64,000 nt of DNA from Boletus sp. NGJ (Eukaryota > Basidiomycota > Agaricomycetes > Boletales > Boletaceae): positions 62,001 to 126,000 of the forward strand of contig JAGTXK010000030.1 in NCBI GenBank assembly GCA_019096195.1. The letters run 5' to 3'. The notes below the pieces were generated by a model. The model was given only the letters and a program-made list of their open reading frames with translations. It had not been told where the DNA came from and did not search any database. Positions 32,020 to 44,700 of this stretch are shown piece after piece. Each line of letters opens with the position of its first letter. Within the stretch, counting starts at the first letter, position 1. The position numbers and the translations under genes are program-made.

Positions 32020-34441
32020 TTATTGTACTTCCTTCACTTCCACGACCGCTTCTACCTTTTGATCCGCCAAAGAACCACTGCTGCCATCATCCTTGTGCAG
32101 GTTCGGCACAGGCCCGGTGAACCAGTGCACACCGCCGTAGACGGGGAAGTAGTACCAGACGAGCGAGAGGGAGAGCACACCGCCCAAAACGACGACGGTG
32201 TAGTTCATGCTCGTTGTGCTCGTCTGTGGCGTAGTGGGGAAGAAGAAGACGATGTCCATGAACGCCATGAAGCTGACGGAGATGATGCCGACGGGAAGGC
32301 TCTGTAAGACGTGGGATCAGCTTCGTTCCCAACATTGGGGAGGGAGAGGGACTGACAAATACGCCGAGGTTGAACGGTCCAGGCTTGAAGTTATTTTTGA
32401 AGATGAACCTCGATGCAATTGGGATGGCGTATGCAACGTAGAGCCCAGTGACAGAGATTGCAAAGACGGCATTGATAGCTTGGGGGCCCGCGAGCGCAAG
32501 CAAGCCTAGGAGGGTGGAAACCGTGACGACGAACCAGACGGTGTTCACGGGTGTGCCGGTGAAGCTGTTCATGCGGTACAGGATGTTTGAAAGCGGAAGG
32601 GCACCGTCACGAGAGAACGCAAAGGATTGACGTGACGCAGCGAGGACCTGGAATAAGGTATGAGTGCGCAGAATACGTGCGCAAATAGCAAAGAATGAAT
32701 CACCATGCTGGATCCCATCATATATCTAAGCACAAGATAAGCATAAGGGGGATACGGACGGGCTAAACGAGCACTTACTGCCCAAGGACGACGAATGCCC
32801 ATAGGATCAAGGTGCCATTTTGTCCAAAGCTGTTCAAAAATATATATGCCATAGGTTGAGGGCTGCTTATGAGACTTGTGATGTCGGTTCCCATGCAGAA
32901 CGCAAGGGAGATATTGATCGCTAATTTTCACCATCAGGACGTGAATAGTTGTGATCAGGTGCCAATGCGCACCCCAACCAAGTACACCGGCTATACCAAC
33001 TGCACTGACCTGCACGAATTAGCTCAAGTGACGGCAAGCAGACGGTACACTCACGATTGCCCACGGCACGGCGGTCGTTGCATTCGAGGCTTCCTCGCTA
33101 ATGTGTACACTCGAGTCAAATGAACCTAAACGATTCAGTCGGTACAGTCAACTGTGGGAGAGCGATGAACATACAAATGGTCCAGAGAGGGGCAAGGAAG
33201 GAGAGGATAAATGCGTAACCGCTCGTCCAGCCATTGACTAAGCGATGGGAGTTGGTTAGAGAGCAAGAACTGATAAGGAGGACCGACAATTGGAAAAGTT
33301 CCCCAAGGCGAAGCTAGCGGTATTCATGTATTCCTTTGGGGTAGCAGCTGGAAGACCGATGATGACGACGAAGCAGAGGCTGATAACGTGAGTTAGGATG
33401 ATTCGGGCGAGGGCATATGGAATAACTCGAATGGAGACACTCACCATAAATTGAGGAGGATATAGAGATTCTGTAGTCTCGCAAGGACGGCAGTTCCAAG
33501 AGAGCAGACGATGCCATGAGAGAAGAGTACTGCCACATAGATCCCGCTGTATGATGTCAGTGAGGCGAGAAACAGAAGAGGGAGAAACGGGGGGGAGACG
33601 TACAAGGTTTGCTGCTGTGTAGCAACAAAGTTCTGGTTGCTGATATTAACTGCTGCGGCAATCTGGACTGCGCAACCCCAGTCAATGGAGGCTGAAAGCA
33701 ACACACGACATGTCATAAAGTCGATCGAAAGGCAGAATGAGGTGAATAACCCACCAACTGATGCAATGGAGCCGATTGTATTTGAATCTGAGGTGATTGT
33801 AAACTGGGTGTAAGGGGTATCCGCAGTTTGGACGTACAACCAACGATCCAGGAGAGAAGGTTTCGGCAGCGAGGTGAAGACAAAGAGTGAGTCCAGAAGT
33901 AGAGCTATATCACACAATGTTCATCTCGTTGGGCGGGGGAATGTGCCATAGTGGGACTCACCCCACCAGAAGTAGGTGCTGCGGAACCAAGCTCTGCCAT
34001 GGACATTGCGACGCAGAGGATAAAAAGGCTTGCGACCGCCCACTGGATATAGATCAGATCAAGGCCACCAGCTACTCAAAGATCGTACGTACACCCCATA
34101 CCATTGCGGAAGGACCACCATTGGAAAGGGAATAAATGAGGACGGAGCTGTGTGTCGGCGAGGTGAGCCCCGTCGTGCGGATGAAGACTCTAGTCGAGCT
34201 ACGCACGCAATCGACGGCAGCAAGCCGATGACGCTGAAAGCAACTCCAAAGAGCTACGGATACGACTCAGTCTGTGATACTGAAGAGGTTCAGTGCTAAT
34301 CACCTCTAGCGGAGTGAAGGCCCTCTTGAATTCCTGCTTGTAACCGAGCTCGGCAAGGACCTGCTCGTCTGCTTTGTCGAGTGTCTGTTTGTTGGTCATG
34401 GTGGGGACGAGAGAAGAGGTGACATTATCCGCAACTGGCAT
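32020..34441 (-). CDS. Amino-acid/GABA/choline permease (APC superfamily, ACT family)
   Basis: A membrane carrier with about 12 predicted transmembrane helices, for uptake of amino acids, GABA or choline. The N-terminus (ADEQVLAELGYKQEFKRAFTPLE) is the family signature. Later blocks are FGVAFSVIGLLPSIAS, NGGPSAMVWG, MAELGSAAPTSGGLYFW, AFILSFLAPLWTICSFDSSV with HISEEASNATTAVPWAI, and a C-terminal region with NSFTGTPVNTVWFV. Many short GT-AG introns interrupt the gene. The longer in-frame start at 34441 is chosen, and an ATG at 34399 is an alternative. The substrate cannot be told from the sequence. Confidence 0.88.
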
Positions 34442-34740
34442 GGAAACGGAAAGAAGCAGATACCGGATAGCTTGATAAGGCTCGCATCCGTGGCTAGTGC
34501 GGTGTCATGAAACGTAGCCGAGCAGTTGGTCGATATCGATCGACCGTGACACGCGATACTCGATCATTGCATCATAGCTAATAAATAGTTGCAGCTATTT
34601 GTGAACTTTTTGGTGCAGGAACATTCAAGCAGGACCGACCCGGTCCGAGTCATGTTGGCAGTAGGGATTACGTGTCACTCATCATGTGATCGTGGTAAAG
34701 TCACGAGGTAAAAAGTGTCGACGTGTCCACGCATTTTCTG

Positions 34741-34755
34741 TACGTGGCGCAATTG
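34741..34755 (+). promoter_or_regulatory. Possible unfolded-protein-response element upstream of BiP
   Basis: TACGTGGCGCAATTG reads on the - strand as CAATTGCGCCACGTA. This contains an ATTG-CG-CCACG arrangement one base away from the mammalian ERSE-II consensus, and an ACGTGG core like fungal UPR elements. It lies about 125-140 bp before the BiP start. This is a motif match only. Confidence 0.3.
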
Positions 34756-34769
34756 TGCGAGCTAATAAG

Positions 34770-34776
34770 TATAAAG
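34770..34776 (+). promoter_or_regulatory. TATA box of the BiP gene
   Basis: TATAAAG lies 109 bp before the ATG at 34879. Confidence 0.5.
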
Positions 34777-34878
34777 AACGGTTCTCTCTCCACAAACTTC
34801 ATCATCTCTTCTCCTCACCTCACCGTCGTCCAGATGACCGGTCCACACCGCTGTTCATCACGAGCAAAGTCACGCCGT

Positions 34879-37343
34879 ATGGCGTCATCACTTTCACTTA
34901 TCCTTTTCGCGTTCCTCGCACTTATTTGTCTCTCCCCCGCCGTCTCCGCGCAAGACGATGGGAAGAAGAGCGAGTATGGCACAGTCATCGGTATTGGTAT
35001 GTCCATCCCCCTCGTCTACATCGTCGTAACCATGCTCACCAATCTGCCCTGCCAGACTTGGGAACTACGTATGTATCAACTCTCGATCTATTCTGTTCAC
35101 TGACCAATCATCCCTCCGTTCAGCTATTCATGTGTTGGGTGAGTCGGTTTCCTTGGCTGTTCTGCACATCCTCATCCATTTCGTTCAGTGTTCAACGAGG
35201 TGGCCGCGTGGAGATCATCGCCAACGACCAGGGTCACCGTATAACGCCTTCATGGGTCAGCTTTACTGACGACGAACGACTGTATGTTCCCAGACTCTCC
35301 GCTTCCCACTCCCGCTAACAAATTCACCAGGGTCGGAGACTCTGCCAAGAACGCTTTCCACTCCAACCCACAAAATACCGTCTTCGACGCTAAACGTCTC
35401 ATCGGTCGTAAGATGGACGACAATGAACTCAAGCGGGATATCAAACACTTTCCTTTCGGCGTCGTCGACAACGGCGGAAAGCCAGCCATTCAGGTTGCCT
35501 ACAAGAGCGAGACACGTGAATTCGTCAGTTTTTCCATGTTGTTTGCTGCACCTTGCGAAACTCAATTACCCTGTGCAGACCCCAGAGGAGATCAGTGCCA
35601 TGGTTCTGACAAAGATGAAGGAGACTGCAGAAGCATACCTCGGTGAAAAGATTACCCATGCTGTAGTCACTGTCCCCGCTTGTGAGTACCCCATCTATTA
35701 TTGGAAATTCAATCGTCTCATTAATTTGTTAGACTTCAACGACGCTCAGCGTCAGGCAACCAAGGATGCCGGTACTATCGCCGGTCTTCAGGTCCTCCGT
35801 ATTATCAACGAGCCTACCGCTGCCGCCATCGCCTACGGTCTCAACAAGAAGACTGGCGAATCTCAAATCATTGTCTATGACCTTGGTGGTGGTACCTTTG
35901 ACGTTTCTCTCCTTTCCATCGACGATGGTGTCTTTGAAGTCCTCGCGACCGCCGGTGACACTCACCTCGGAGGCGAAGATTTCGACAACCGCGTCATTGA
36001 CTATTTCGTCAAGCTTTACAAGAAGAAGACGAATACCGACGTTACCACTAACTTGCGCGCCATGGGCAAGCTGAAGCGGGAGGTTGAAAAAGCCAAGCGG
36101 ACTTTGTCGAGCCAACAGTCGACTCGCATTGAAATCGAGTCCTTTGAGGATGGCAATGACTTCTCTGAAACCCTCACCAGGGCCAAGTTCGAGGAACTCA
36201 ACATGGATCTTTTCCGCAAGACCATGAAGCCCGTCGAGCAGGTTATCAAGGATGCCGGTGTTAAGAAGGAAGATATCGACGAGGCATGTCACTCGGTATG
36301 TTTGATGTGTGAAGCGCTAACTTGAACGTTATAGGTTGTCCTCGTCGGTGGTTCCACTCGTATCCCCAAGGTTCAACAGCTCCTGAAGGAGTACTTCAAT
36401 GGAAAGGAGCCTTCCAAGGGTATCAACCCCGATGAGGCAGTTGCCTACGGTGCTGCTGTCCAGGGTGGTATCCTTTCCGGTGAACAGGGCACTGAAGATG
36501 TGGTCCTTGTCGATGTCTGTCCCCTTACCCTCGGTATCGAGACCACTGGTGGCGTCTTCACTAAGCTCATCCCTCGCAACACCGTCATTCCTACTCGCAA
36601 GTCTCAGATGTATGTGGTTTTGATTTTGAGTTACTCAATTGACCGATTGACTGGATTGCAGCTTCTCGACGGCTGCTGATAACCAGCCAACCGTGCTTAT
36701 TCAAGTGTACGAGGGTGAACGGGCTTTGACAAAGGACAACAATCTTCTTGGCAAATTCGAACTTTCTAGTATTCCCCCTGCACCACGTGGCGTTCCCCAG
36801 ATAGAGGTCACGTTCGAGATTGACGCCAATGGTATCATGAAAGTCGGTGCCGCTGACAAGGGAACGTGAGTGCTATATCAGGTTTCCGTGGATCACTTGA
36901 TTGATTTCGTTGACATCAGTGGTAAATCCGAGTCTATCACTATCACGAACGAGAAGGGGCGTCTTTCCAAGGAAGACATTGAGCGCATGGTCCAAGAGGC
37001 TGAGGAATTCGCTTCCGAGGACGAGGCGAACCGCAAGCGTATTGAATCGCTCAACTCGCTGTCCTCGTTTGTCTTTGGCCTTAAATCTCAGCTCGCAGAC
37101 CAAACTGGGCTCGGTGGTAAGTTGGAGGAAGACGACAAGAAGACTCTTCTTTCGGCCATCAAGGAGGTGACGGAGTGGATCGATGAAAATGGTCAATCTG
37201 CGACCACGGACGAACTGGAGGAGAAGTTGGCAGAGGTCCAGAGTGTTGTTGGCCCCATCACGAGCAAGCTTTATGCTTCCTCGGAGGCAAATGGATCTGC
37301 GGATGATGATGATGAACCTTCGTACGAACACGATGAGCTGTGA
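34879..37343 (+). CDS. KAR2: ER-lumenal Hsp70 chaperone BiP/Kar2
   Basis: Folds secretory proteins, drives translocation and senses ER stress. The start at 34879 gives a signal peptide ([24 protein letters not shown]), and the protein ends in the retention signal HDEL. The ATPase domain shows all Hsp70 marks: [54 protein letters not shown] and [14 protein letters not shown]. The substrate-binding domain and acidic lid follow. The phosphate-binding loop is split over a 13-nt exon (35056-35068) and a 15-nt exon (35124-35138). The intron at 36284-36334 has a GC donor with a GT donor 12 nt downstream. An upstream in-frame ATG at 34834 would add 15 residues before the signal peptide and is less likely. 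Confidence 0.97.
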
Positions 37344-37788
37344 GGGATGTCATTGATTAACAAGTCGTTGATTGTTATTATTCCCTGATCTACGCACTCG
37401 CCCTGATGAGACTAGAAGGGACGATAAATTAGAACGACCTATTCGGCTAGAGTTTAAGTGGTGAAATTCATCGAGCTTGTCGAGCAACTTTTTGAACACG
37501 ATAATACATCGTCTTTACTACATGCGATATACATTCTTACAAGGAATGGAGAGGAAAAAGACACTAAAGAAAAGAGGCTGAGAAGGGAGATACCAAAATG
37601 TTGTGGACAGGACTAGTCAAGCAGTTATGGGTAAAAGCGGAGCAGGAATTACAGGGGACTGTATGTATCGTGTTGGAGAACGTACGGGGGGACGCAATAG
37701 TAATGTATGTGGAGCGTGATGCGTGTAGTAGTTGCATGAACGATGGGGTATGATGCGGAATGGGGACGAGGATTAGAGACGAGGGTGA
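37344..37788. other. Convergent 3' regions of BiP and NAA30
   Basis: About 445 bp between two stops facing each other. No coding region or clear RNA gene is seen. Confidence 0.5.
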
Positions 37789-38580
37789 TTAATCGTCGTC
37801 GTCGTCGTCGTCGATGGGGTACGTTGGGAGCGGATCTCGAATGGGGAGATACCTGGAGTAAGGCGAGGGCTGGTCTGGGTCGGGGGGGACGGCGAGGACG
37901 AGACGAAAGGCGTCCTTTCCGTTGAGGTAGAATCGATAGAGGCGTTTCTCGCGAATGAAGCCGAGGGACTCGTAGAGGGAGAGGGCGGGGATGTTGTCGA
38001 ACTCGGTTTCGAGGACGACCTGGTGGGTGTGAAATTTGGCGGGGGGGACAGCGTAATGGAGACGTACCTCGGTCACGCCGTCCCGTTTCATGATGTCGAT
38101 CGAGCGGCGAACGAGCGTGCTCGCTGTGGGGTGGTATCACGTAGATGAGTGGGGGCGAGCGGATGGGGTCTGGCATGAGGAGATGGGGCTCACCGACGCC
38201 GCGTTTGCGCCAACTCTTGTTGACGCTGAGCATGGCGATGTAGCCTCTGTTAGAGACGTGTTTGTGCATGCTCTGCTTGCACACGATGACACCTATCGGG
38301 ACCGACGAGCCCGCTGGGATAGCCTGTGGGCACGAGACGGGTGAGCAAACGCGAGGTAGATAGACGGGGAACGCACGAGGAACGCGAGCTGAGGCCTGGA
38401 GGCGACACATGTCAGCGATGAAAAGGCAAAGGAGGCGAGTACGACATACCATTGATGTAGAAAGTACCGATAAGTGTATATAACATAGGGTTCACTGAGT
38501 TCACTCTGTACGAGAGACATGATGTGGGGCAAATCTGATTCGCCTATATACTGTCTGTACAAAATCACCGTCTCGGCCAT
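37789..38580 (-). CDS. NAA30: N-alpha-acetyltransferase 30, NatC catalytic subunit
   Basis: Transfers acetyl groups from acetyl-CoA to N-termini such as Met-Leu, Met-Ile and Met-Phe, as the catalytic partner in NatC (yeast Mak3). The GNAT fold is clear: [21 protein letters not shown] at the N-terminus, [20 protein letters not shown] with [15 protein letters not shown] (the acetyl-CoA loop R-x-x-G-x-A), then [20 protein letters not shown] and [18 protein letters not shown]. The tail ends in a run of Asp coded by GTC repeats on the + strand. Four exons join at GT-AG introns. It is divergent from NUP192, with start codons 133 bp apart. Confidence 0.93.
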
Positions 38581-38713
38581 CGTTGTCCAGAGCAGCGACG
38601 AACGAAACCCTACTACCTCTCTACAATATCCTTGTCTACTTTAGGAAATATATTCACACTCGCACAACGACCCGCGCGCGTCAAGTCCGCGTTTTGAACT
38701 CTCTCGCTCGACA

Positions 38714-41700
38714 ATGGATTCCATCACCGCGCTCAGGTCCGTCCTGGCCACAACGCTCACCGCACGCGGACACGGCGAGCAACACCTTTTTGACGACCTC
38801 ATCCTACACAAGTCTCGTCTCCGCGACCTCTGGGACGTCGGCCAGCCCTCACCCCAGGAACAGCGCGAACTCCACTCTGGTCCGTGTTCGTCCCTCTCCG
38901 CATCTCCGCGTTTGACACTCACCTATGTGCAGGAAAGATCGCGATCAATGGCAGGTCTCTCGCGGTCAACGCCGACTTTGCCCAGCAGGCCCTATTCCTC
39001 GCTCAGCACCTCAGATGCTCAGAAAAGTACATTGCCAGCATACTCCATACAATCATGTCCGACAGCCCGAACATCAGCCCGGTCAACTTGATCGAGGCGA
39101 CCATCGTCGAGTTCCATCTGCGCCGGCGCCACCTCGTCGATTGCTTGTGTTACCTCTTCGAGGCCGCCGGACTGGCGCAGCTGCCCGACTCATCGAGGCT
39201 CTATCTCCGTCTCGAGGCTTTCGTCAGGCAAGAGCTCGTCCCTGCGACAAAGTCAGCCGGCGCCGACGCCTCTCTTGCCTTTCGCATCTTCAAGGAGATC
39301 CAGTCGCTCGGTACAGCCGTCGCACAGGCCCAAGCAGCGAGACAAAACGCGCAGAGTAACACCGTTCCTCCGTCTGGTTCATGTGCGTAAAAAATCTATT
39401 CCCCAACCTTGTTCTTCTACTCATGCCGTTCCAAGGTTCACAACCCTCTTTGGGGTACGATATTCTAAACGCCCGCTGCGACTCGCTCAAGTATGAGCGA
39501 CGGTGTCTGTCCATGGTTTACTACCAAATCGCCCGTCTAGGGTACTTCTCCCCGAACGAGGTACAAAAGTCGATAGATTGGCTCGCAGCTAATTCAAACG
39601 ATCCCATGACGTTTTACATTCTCGCTGCCAGCCTTGCTGCATTCGACCCAGCAGACCCCCACTCCTTCGCCGGAAAAGTCCGCAAAAACCTCGCCATCGA
39701 CAAGGGCACCATCACATATATGAAACGACAGCTAGCGCCAACCGCAAACTGGAAGGAAGCTGGCTTAAAGGCAACTGTATTGCTCAAGTGGACACTCTTC
39801 ATGACAGAGACCAGATATCGTGACCCCTCCTTGGAGAACCAAGAGGGTTTCAAAACTGAAGAGCTCGAATCTCAGATATGGAATGCCGTTCAAGGCGATG
39901 CGTTCACATACCTCGCTTCCGCCGTCATACAGCTCCAGAAACGCATGCACACCTCGCCTATGAGCTCATTCGCGCAGTTTGTCCAACTCGTTCCTGAACA
40001 ACAGGAGCAACAGCAAAAGGAGCCACTTGCTGACGAATTCAAGCTTCCGATACTCAACACGTGCGATGTGCTGATCAGGTCTCTGCTCACATATGCCAGC
40101 TCCGAGCTGCGCAAGATCAAGCAGAGGCAAGAAGACGTGCTTGCAAGCGTTCGCACGGATCGATCTAGGATGTTTAGGTCGGCTGCCCCCGTCAGCGGTG
40201 AAAGCGAATGTCAGCCTGCACCACGGAACGATATCGCCATGCTCTATTCACTCATCGGCATCCTCTATACGTCCCTCCCGCCTGAACGTGCGCTACAGTT
40301 CTGGGGTGCAACACCCCCTGACGAGACACACGCTCTGTCGTACATGGAAATCACGGAAATGTCTGCCGGAAAACTACCGTCGTTTTTGCAATGGGCCGTG
40401 TGGTCTACCCAAGTCCGTGACGTGAATATGACAATGGCGTTGTACGATATGCTTTCGGGTCTTGCAAAGGGCCAGCAGTGTAGTGAGCTTGCGTACAATT
40501 TCCTCGCTCGAGGTGGTGGAGAGGTGATACCAGGTAGCAGCCTACCGAGTTCGACTGGCTCGTATAACGCCGGCCCCTCGATATCATGGTCCACGATCTT
40601 TGCCCTTCTTGAATCCTGGGCTTTTCCTGTCCCAATATCCCGCACCAACCAGCCTCCCCAGCAATCCCTTGCCGCTTCGTTTGGCGGATTTGGCTCTCTT
40701 GCTGTCTCACAACTCCCCCCTCCACCTACTCAACAACCTCCTCAACACATCTCCATTGGACCAAAGGATGTACTTCTTGCGCAATCCTTCCTCCGCCTTC
40801 TCTCCACCGTGGCCACGAGCTCTGTCGCAGTGCGGCTTGCCATTTCTTCAAACACCCAGTTTCGCGCTATCCCGACTCTTGTGTCACTCGTTCCCCTCGG
40901 TATCCCTCTTGAACTGAAGGGAGCTATATTCGATACTCTCGCTGCATTTTGCGAACCTGGGGCGGGTGTCGCAGGCGTGGATATTTGCAAGAGTCTGTGG
41001 ACGCTGATGGAGAGAGTCGAGGTGATCAACGTGCGTGCGTCTATATCCGGGCGGTCGATCGGCGCAGGTGCCGTCTTACCGCCTGTGAAGGGCGTGGAAG
41101 TGGAGTTGGATGAAGTGGAGGCGGTATACAGACTGTATCCTGCCACTATCCCGTTCCTGAATCTGCTGGCTACGCTGTTGCATGCGCCAAAGAGGCTTTC
41201 CCCACGAAGTCTCTTGGCGGATGCGGAGCCGCTCAATACGATCCCCGAATCCCTGGGCCAGCCCTACCGCATACCTGGCATCGGACCCTACGTCAGCTTC
41301 GTGGTGGATAATGTGTTTGCGGGATTGCCTCGCCGGGAATATGCACGACATTCGGAGAGGTGGAGAATGAATGATCTATGCCTCAAGTTCGTCGAGGGTG
41401 CCCTGGCAGGCTGGGAGATAGAGAACCTTGTCAGGGGAAGCGAAGATGGGTCACTGAAACGAGAAACTGTCATCCCGTTGCTCGTCCATCCTGGTTTTGA
41501 ATTGCTCACGCGCCTGCTCACGGATTCTCCGCTCCAATCCACCATCCTTTCCTACATCGTCGACGGTATCGAAGGGTTCGAGCACGAACTCCCCTCTGAA
41601 GAGCCTTACTTTTTGCTGACAATCATTCGTGTCCTTCGCATTATTCACCGCGTACTCGAGATTCAGGACGTCTTCCTCGATGTGCTGGTTCCCACCCTTT

Positions 41701-44700
41701 CCGAGTTTGATAGCGCGCCATTCGTGGGGAGCGTTCATTCGAGGTCGTTCTACACGCGGTTCGACCAAGCGCTGACGTACGGGACCAGGTATATCCCCGC
41801 GATCGCAGCGTATGTCGTGTATCCAGCATACCCGGAGCTTGTCCTCCTCGCTGTCAAGATCATCTCTCAGCTCTCTTCTTCGACGTCCATCACGAGCCTC
41901 CTCACCCTCATCGAACGCAGTTCCGATTCCGAGCGGATTCTCAGTGGGTTCAGGCAGCTGCTGGACGTCGAGTCCCTGGATGACGTCGACGCGGCTGAAA
42001 CAATTTCAGAACAAACGACGGGCGCCGGCGCTGCAGACAGAGAAATCCAAGAACCGCTAGATCAAGCTATCAGAATTGCGATACTCGACCTCCTCATCCG
42101 TAATACGGAACACGGAACAGCATATCCCAACATTGGTCATTTCCTATTGTTCGGGGGAACAGAGAATGAGCATCAGATTCAAGACCCGCATGCGATCGGC
42201 GCACGCCGGACGTGTGCGCACGTCATCCTCGATCTCGTCAATGTGGGCGTGCCGCGAGTGAGTGCCAAGGGCAAGGGCAGAGAACGACACCGGAGGGCGG
42301 CGGTACATGCGGAGCCACTTTTCAATGTTCTCCCGGCGCTGAGCGAGCGGTGTTACCGTATCATCCACCAGCTCTGCGTACACCCTCGTACGTCGGATGC
42401 AACGATGCGATATCTATACACAAGGGAAGACTTTTTTGCGCGTCATCTCGCGGTGATCCCGTCAAAAGTTCCGGAAGCGTCCCAGGAGCCGTTCATCGAG
42501 GTCATGTATCAAGATGGATCGCGTGTGCTGACGAGCGTGGCGACGCTTCGCGCGTTCATAGGTTTGCGCTCTCGGATATTGGATCTCGCGGCGCTGGATC
42601 TACACGTATTGACGAACAAGGGTCATAACAAGGGCGTGCTGGAGATCTTGCAGATCTTATTCGGAACAGAAAGCATGCAGGATATGGGAGAGTCTGACTG
42701 GGAGGATGAACTTGGGGTATCGTTGCAGCCGTTTAGAGAGTTGGGTCAATCACATCTGCGCATCATCGAGTTTATCCAGTCGCTGAGTTTCGACTGGTCG
42801 GACTCGCTCACTACGAACCCTGTCGACCTGGAGTATCTGGGATCGATTAACCTGCAGGCGTGTATTCGTGTGGACGCGACAGGATGCGAGGTGGTCGATC
42901 AGTCGGCGCTGTTACTGCTTCTCACAGCCGCTTGCCGGACGCTGCATTCCCAAGGTCGTATCACAACAACGGCACAAGCGAAGAAACTCAACGCGGAAAC
43001 AGTGTACATCTTGGAGAGCTGTGCCATCGAGAATCACAGAAGGGAGGTTTCGTACGCGGTCGCTACTGGCTACGAGGCATGGCGTCGACTGCTCGACATG
43101 ACGCTCACAAAGTGCTTCAATCGACTCCCGCACGATCGACGTGAAAACATGCTCTTTGACCTGCTTCATGTTCTCCCCGGGACCGTGCGCTCCGATGTTC
43201 AAGAAGCGACGGCTGTCTTGCTTTCCGAAGCCACCCTGTCTACCATCACCAAACTGCGCGAGGACAGACGTCACCAGATCATGCTTCAGTCCGCCGGGGG
43301 CGATATCGAGGCAGGTTCGTTGCCGACGGAGCGGCTTTACGCTCTCCTTCGGAGTTTGCTCGAGTGTATTCTGGACAACAACCGTTCGGAGTTGGTTCGC
43401 GGGAACCTGTATGCGTGCTTGATCAACTATTTGCACCTCGTCTCTGCCGACGATGAGCGTCACGATGTGGAAACTGTTGTTGACACCTTTGGCAAGCGGT
43501 CCATGGCGCTCTCGGCGTCTGCATTCACTTCGAGGGACGATCCTGCCCTTGTGGAGAGTCAAGGAGGGTCCTCTCGATCGACGCCAACGCAGGGTGGTCG
43601 TCCCGTTCTGCGCACGTCCACGTTGGAAGCTGGCACGCTGTCTGTGATGAAGAACGTGATGGAACGACTGGTCAGTACGATTTCTCGCGACGCGATCGAT
43701 GGAACGGAGGTATGGAAGACGGTTGCGTTCATGCTCCTCGATGCTCTTGCACACCTTTGTCGGGCGGACAAGTCGCGCACGTTGTTGTCGTCCTTGGTGA
43801 GGTATGGCGTGTTGTCCAACTTTGTGAGGGGGTTGAAGGAGGCGGAGATGCATTTGCAGTATGTGTTGAAGCCTGATCCGGGTACGTTTTTGTTCTTGTT
43901 TACCTTTTTTTTTTTTTTGTTGAGGTTGTACATGATTTGCAGATGACTTGAATCCATTGTATGTATATGAAGCAAAGATGTCGTTGTGTACTCGGATGGC
44001 ACAAACGAGATCGGGTGCAGAACGGTTGCTGGAGGCCCAGATTCTCCCCATCTTGTCCCAGTGCGAGTATTTGGATACACGGCCCGAGGAGGACCAGTCT
44101 TTTATGGGTACGTGTTGGCGTTGCGATCCTGATGCGCCATCTGGCTGATGTTACTGTAGATCAAGATTCGTTTTTGCCTTCTGCGGTCCAGCGGTACCAC
44201 CAGCTGTTCATGCCAGCGTTGCAGCTCGTCGTAGCTATGCTAGCTTCGCTGGGTACAAAGCACACGACGGCAAATAACCAGGTGTGTGGGATTTCCTGTG
44301 CTCGATAGTCGGTGTCTACTCACTTCTACAGAAGGCCCTCGAGTTTTTGTCGAGTCACAGAGATACGATCGTGATCATGCTCAAGAATGACAGTGAAGAG
44401 GTGGCGTTATCGTACATTGAAGAGATTCACCTGCTCGTGACGCTTAGCGGCAGTCTTCTTCCTCTCGTTCCTAAACCGGAGTTGGCAAGTCCCCCTCGTG
44501 TCTTTTTTTACTGCAAGATGGACTGACTCTTGTCAACCCAGTTGACGATGAATACTGGCTTTGGTGGCATACACGGTGCCATTCTGGGGCTCGCCGCGCG
44601 GTGTCTCGGCAACGGTCGATGGAGCCAGTCTGTCCGACCCCAGACCGACAGCGAGATCGCCCTCGCTGGCGTGTTTGCGCCAGGACACCAATCGGAAACC

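Noticed and set aside
36296-36334. Ordinary GT-AG intron in BiP in place of the GC-AG intron
   Set aside because: It would be only 39 nt and would insert four residues in a block that is invariant in Hsp70. It is kept only as a possible alternative.
42912-44051. 379-codon frame on the - strand inside NUP192
   Set aside because: It overlaps the strongly supported NUP192 coding strand and has no domain signal.
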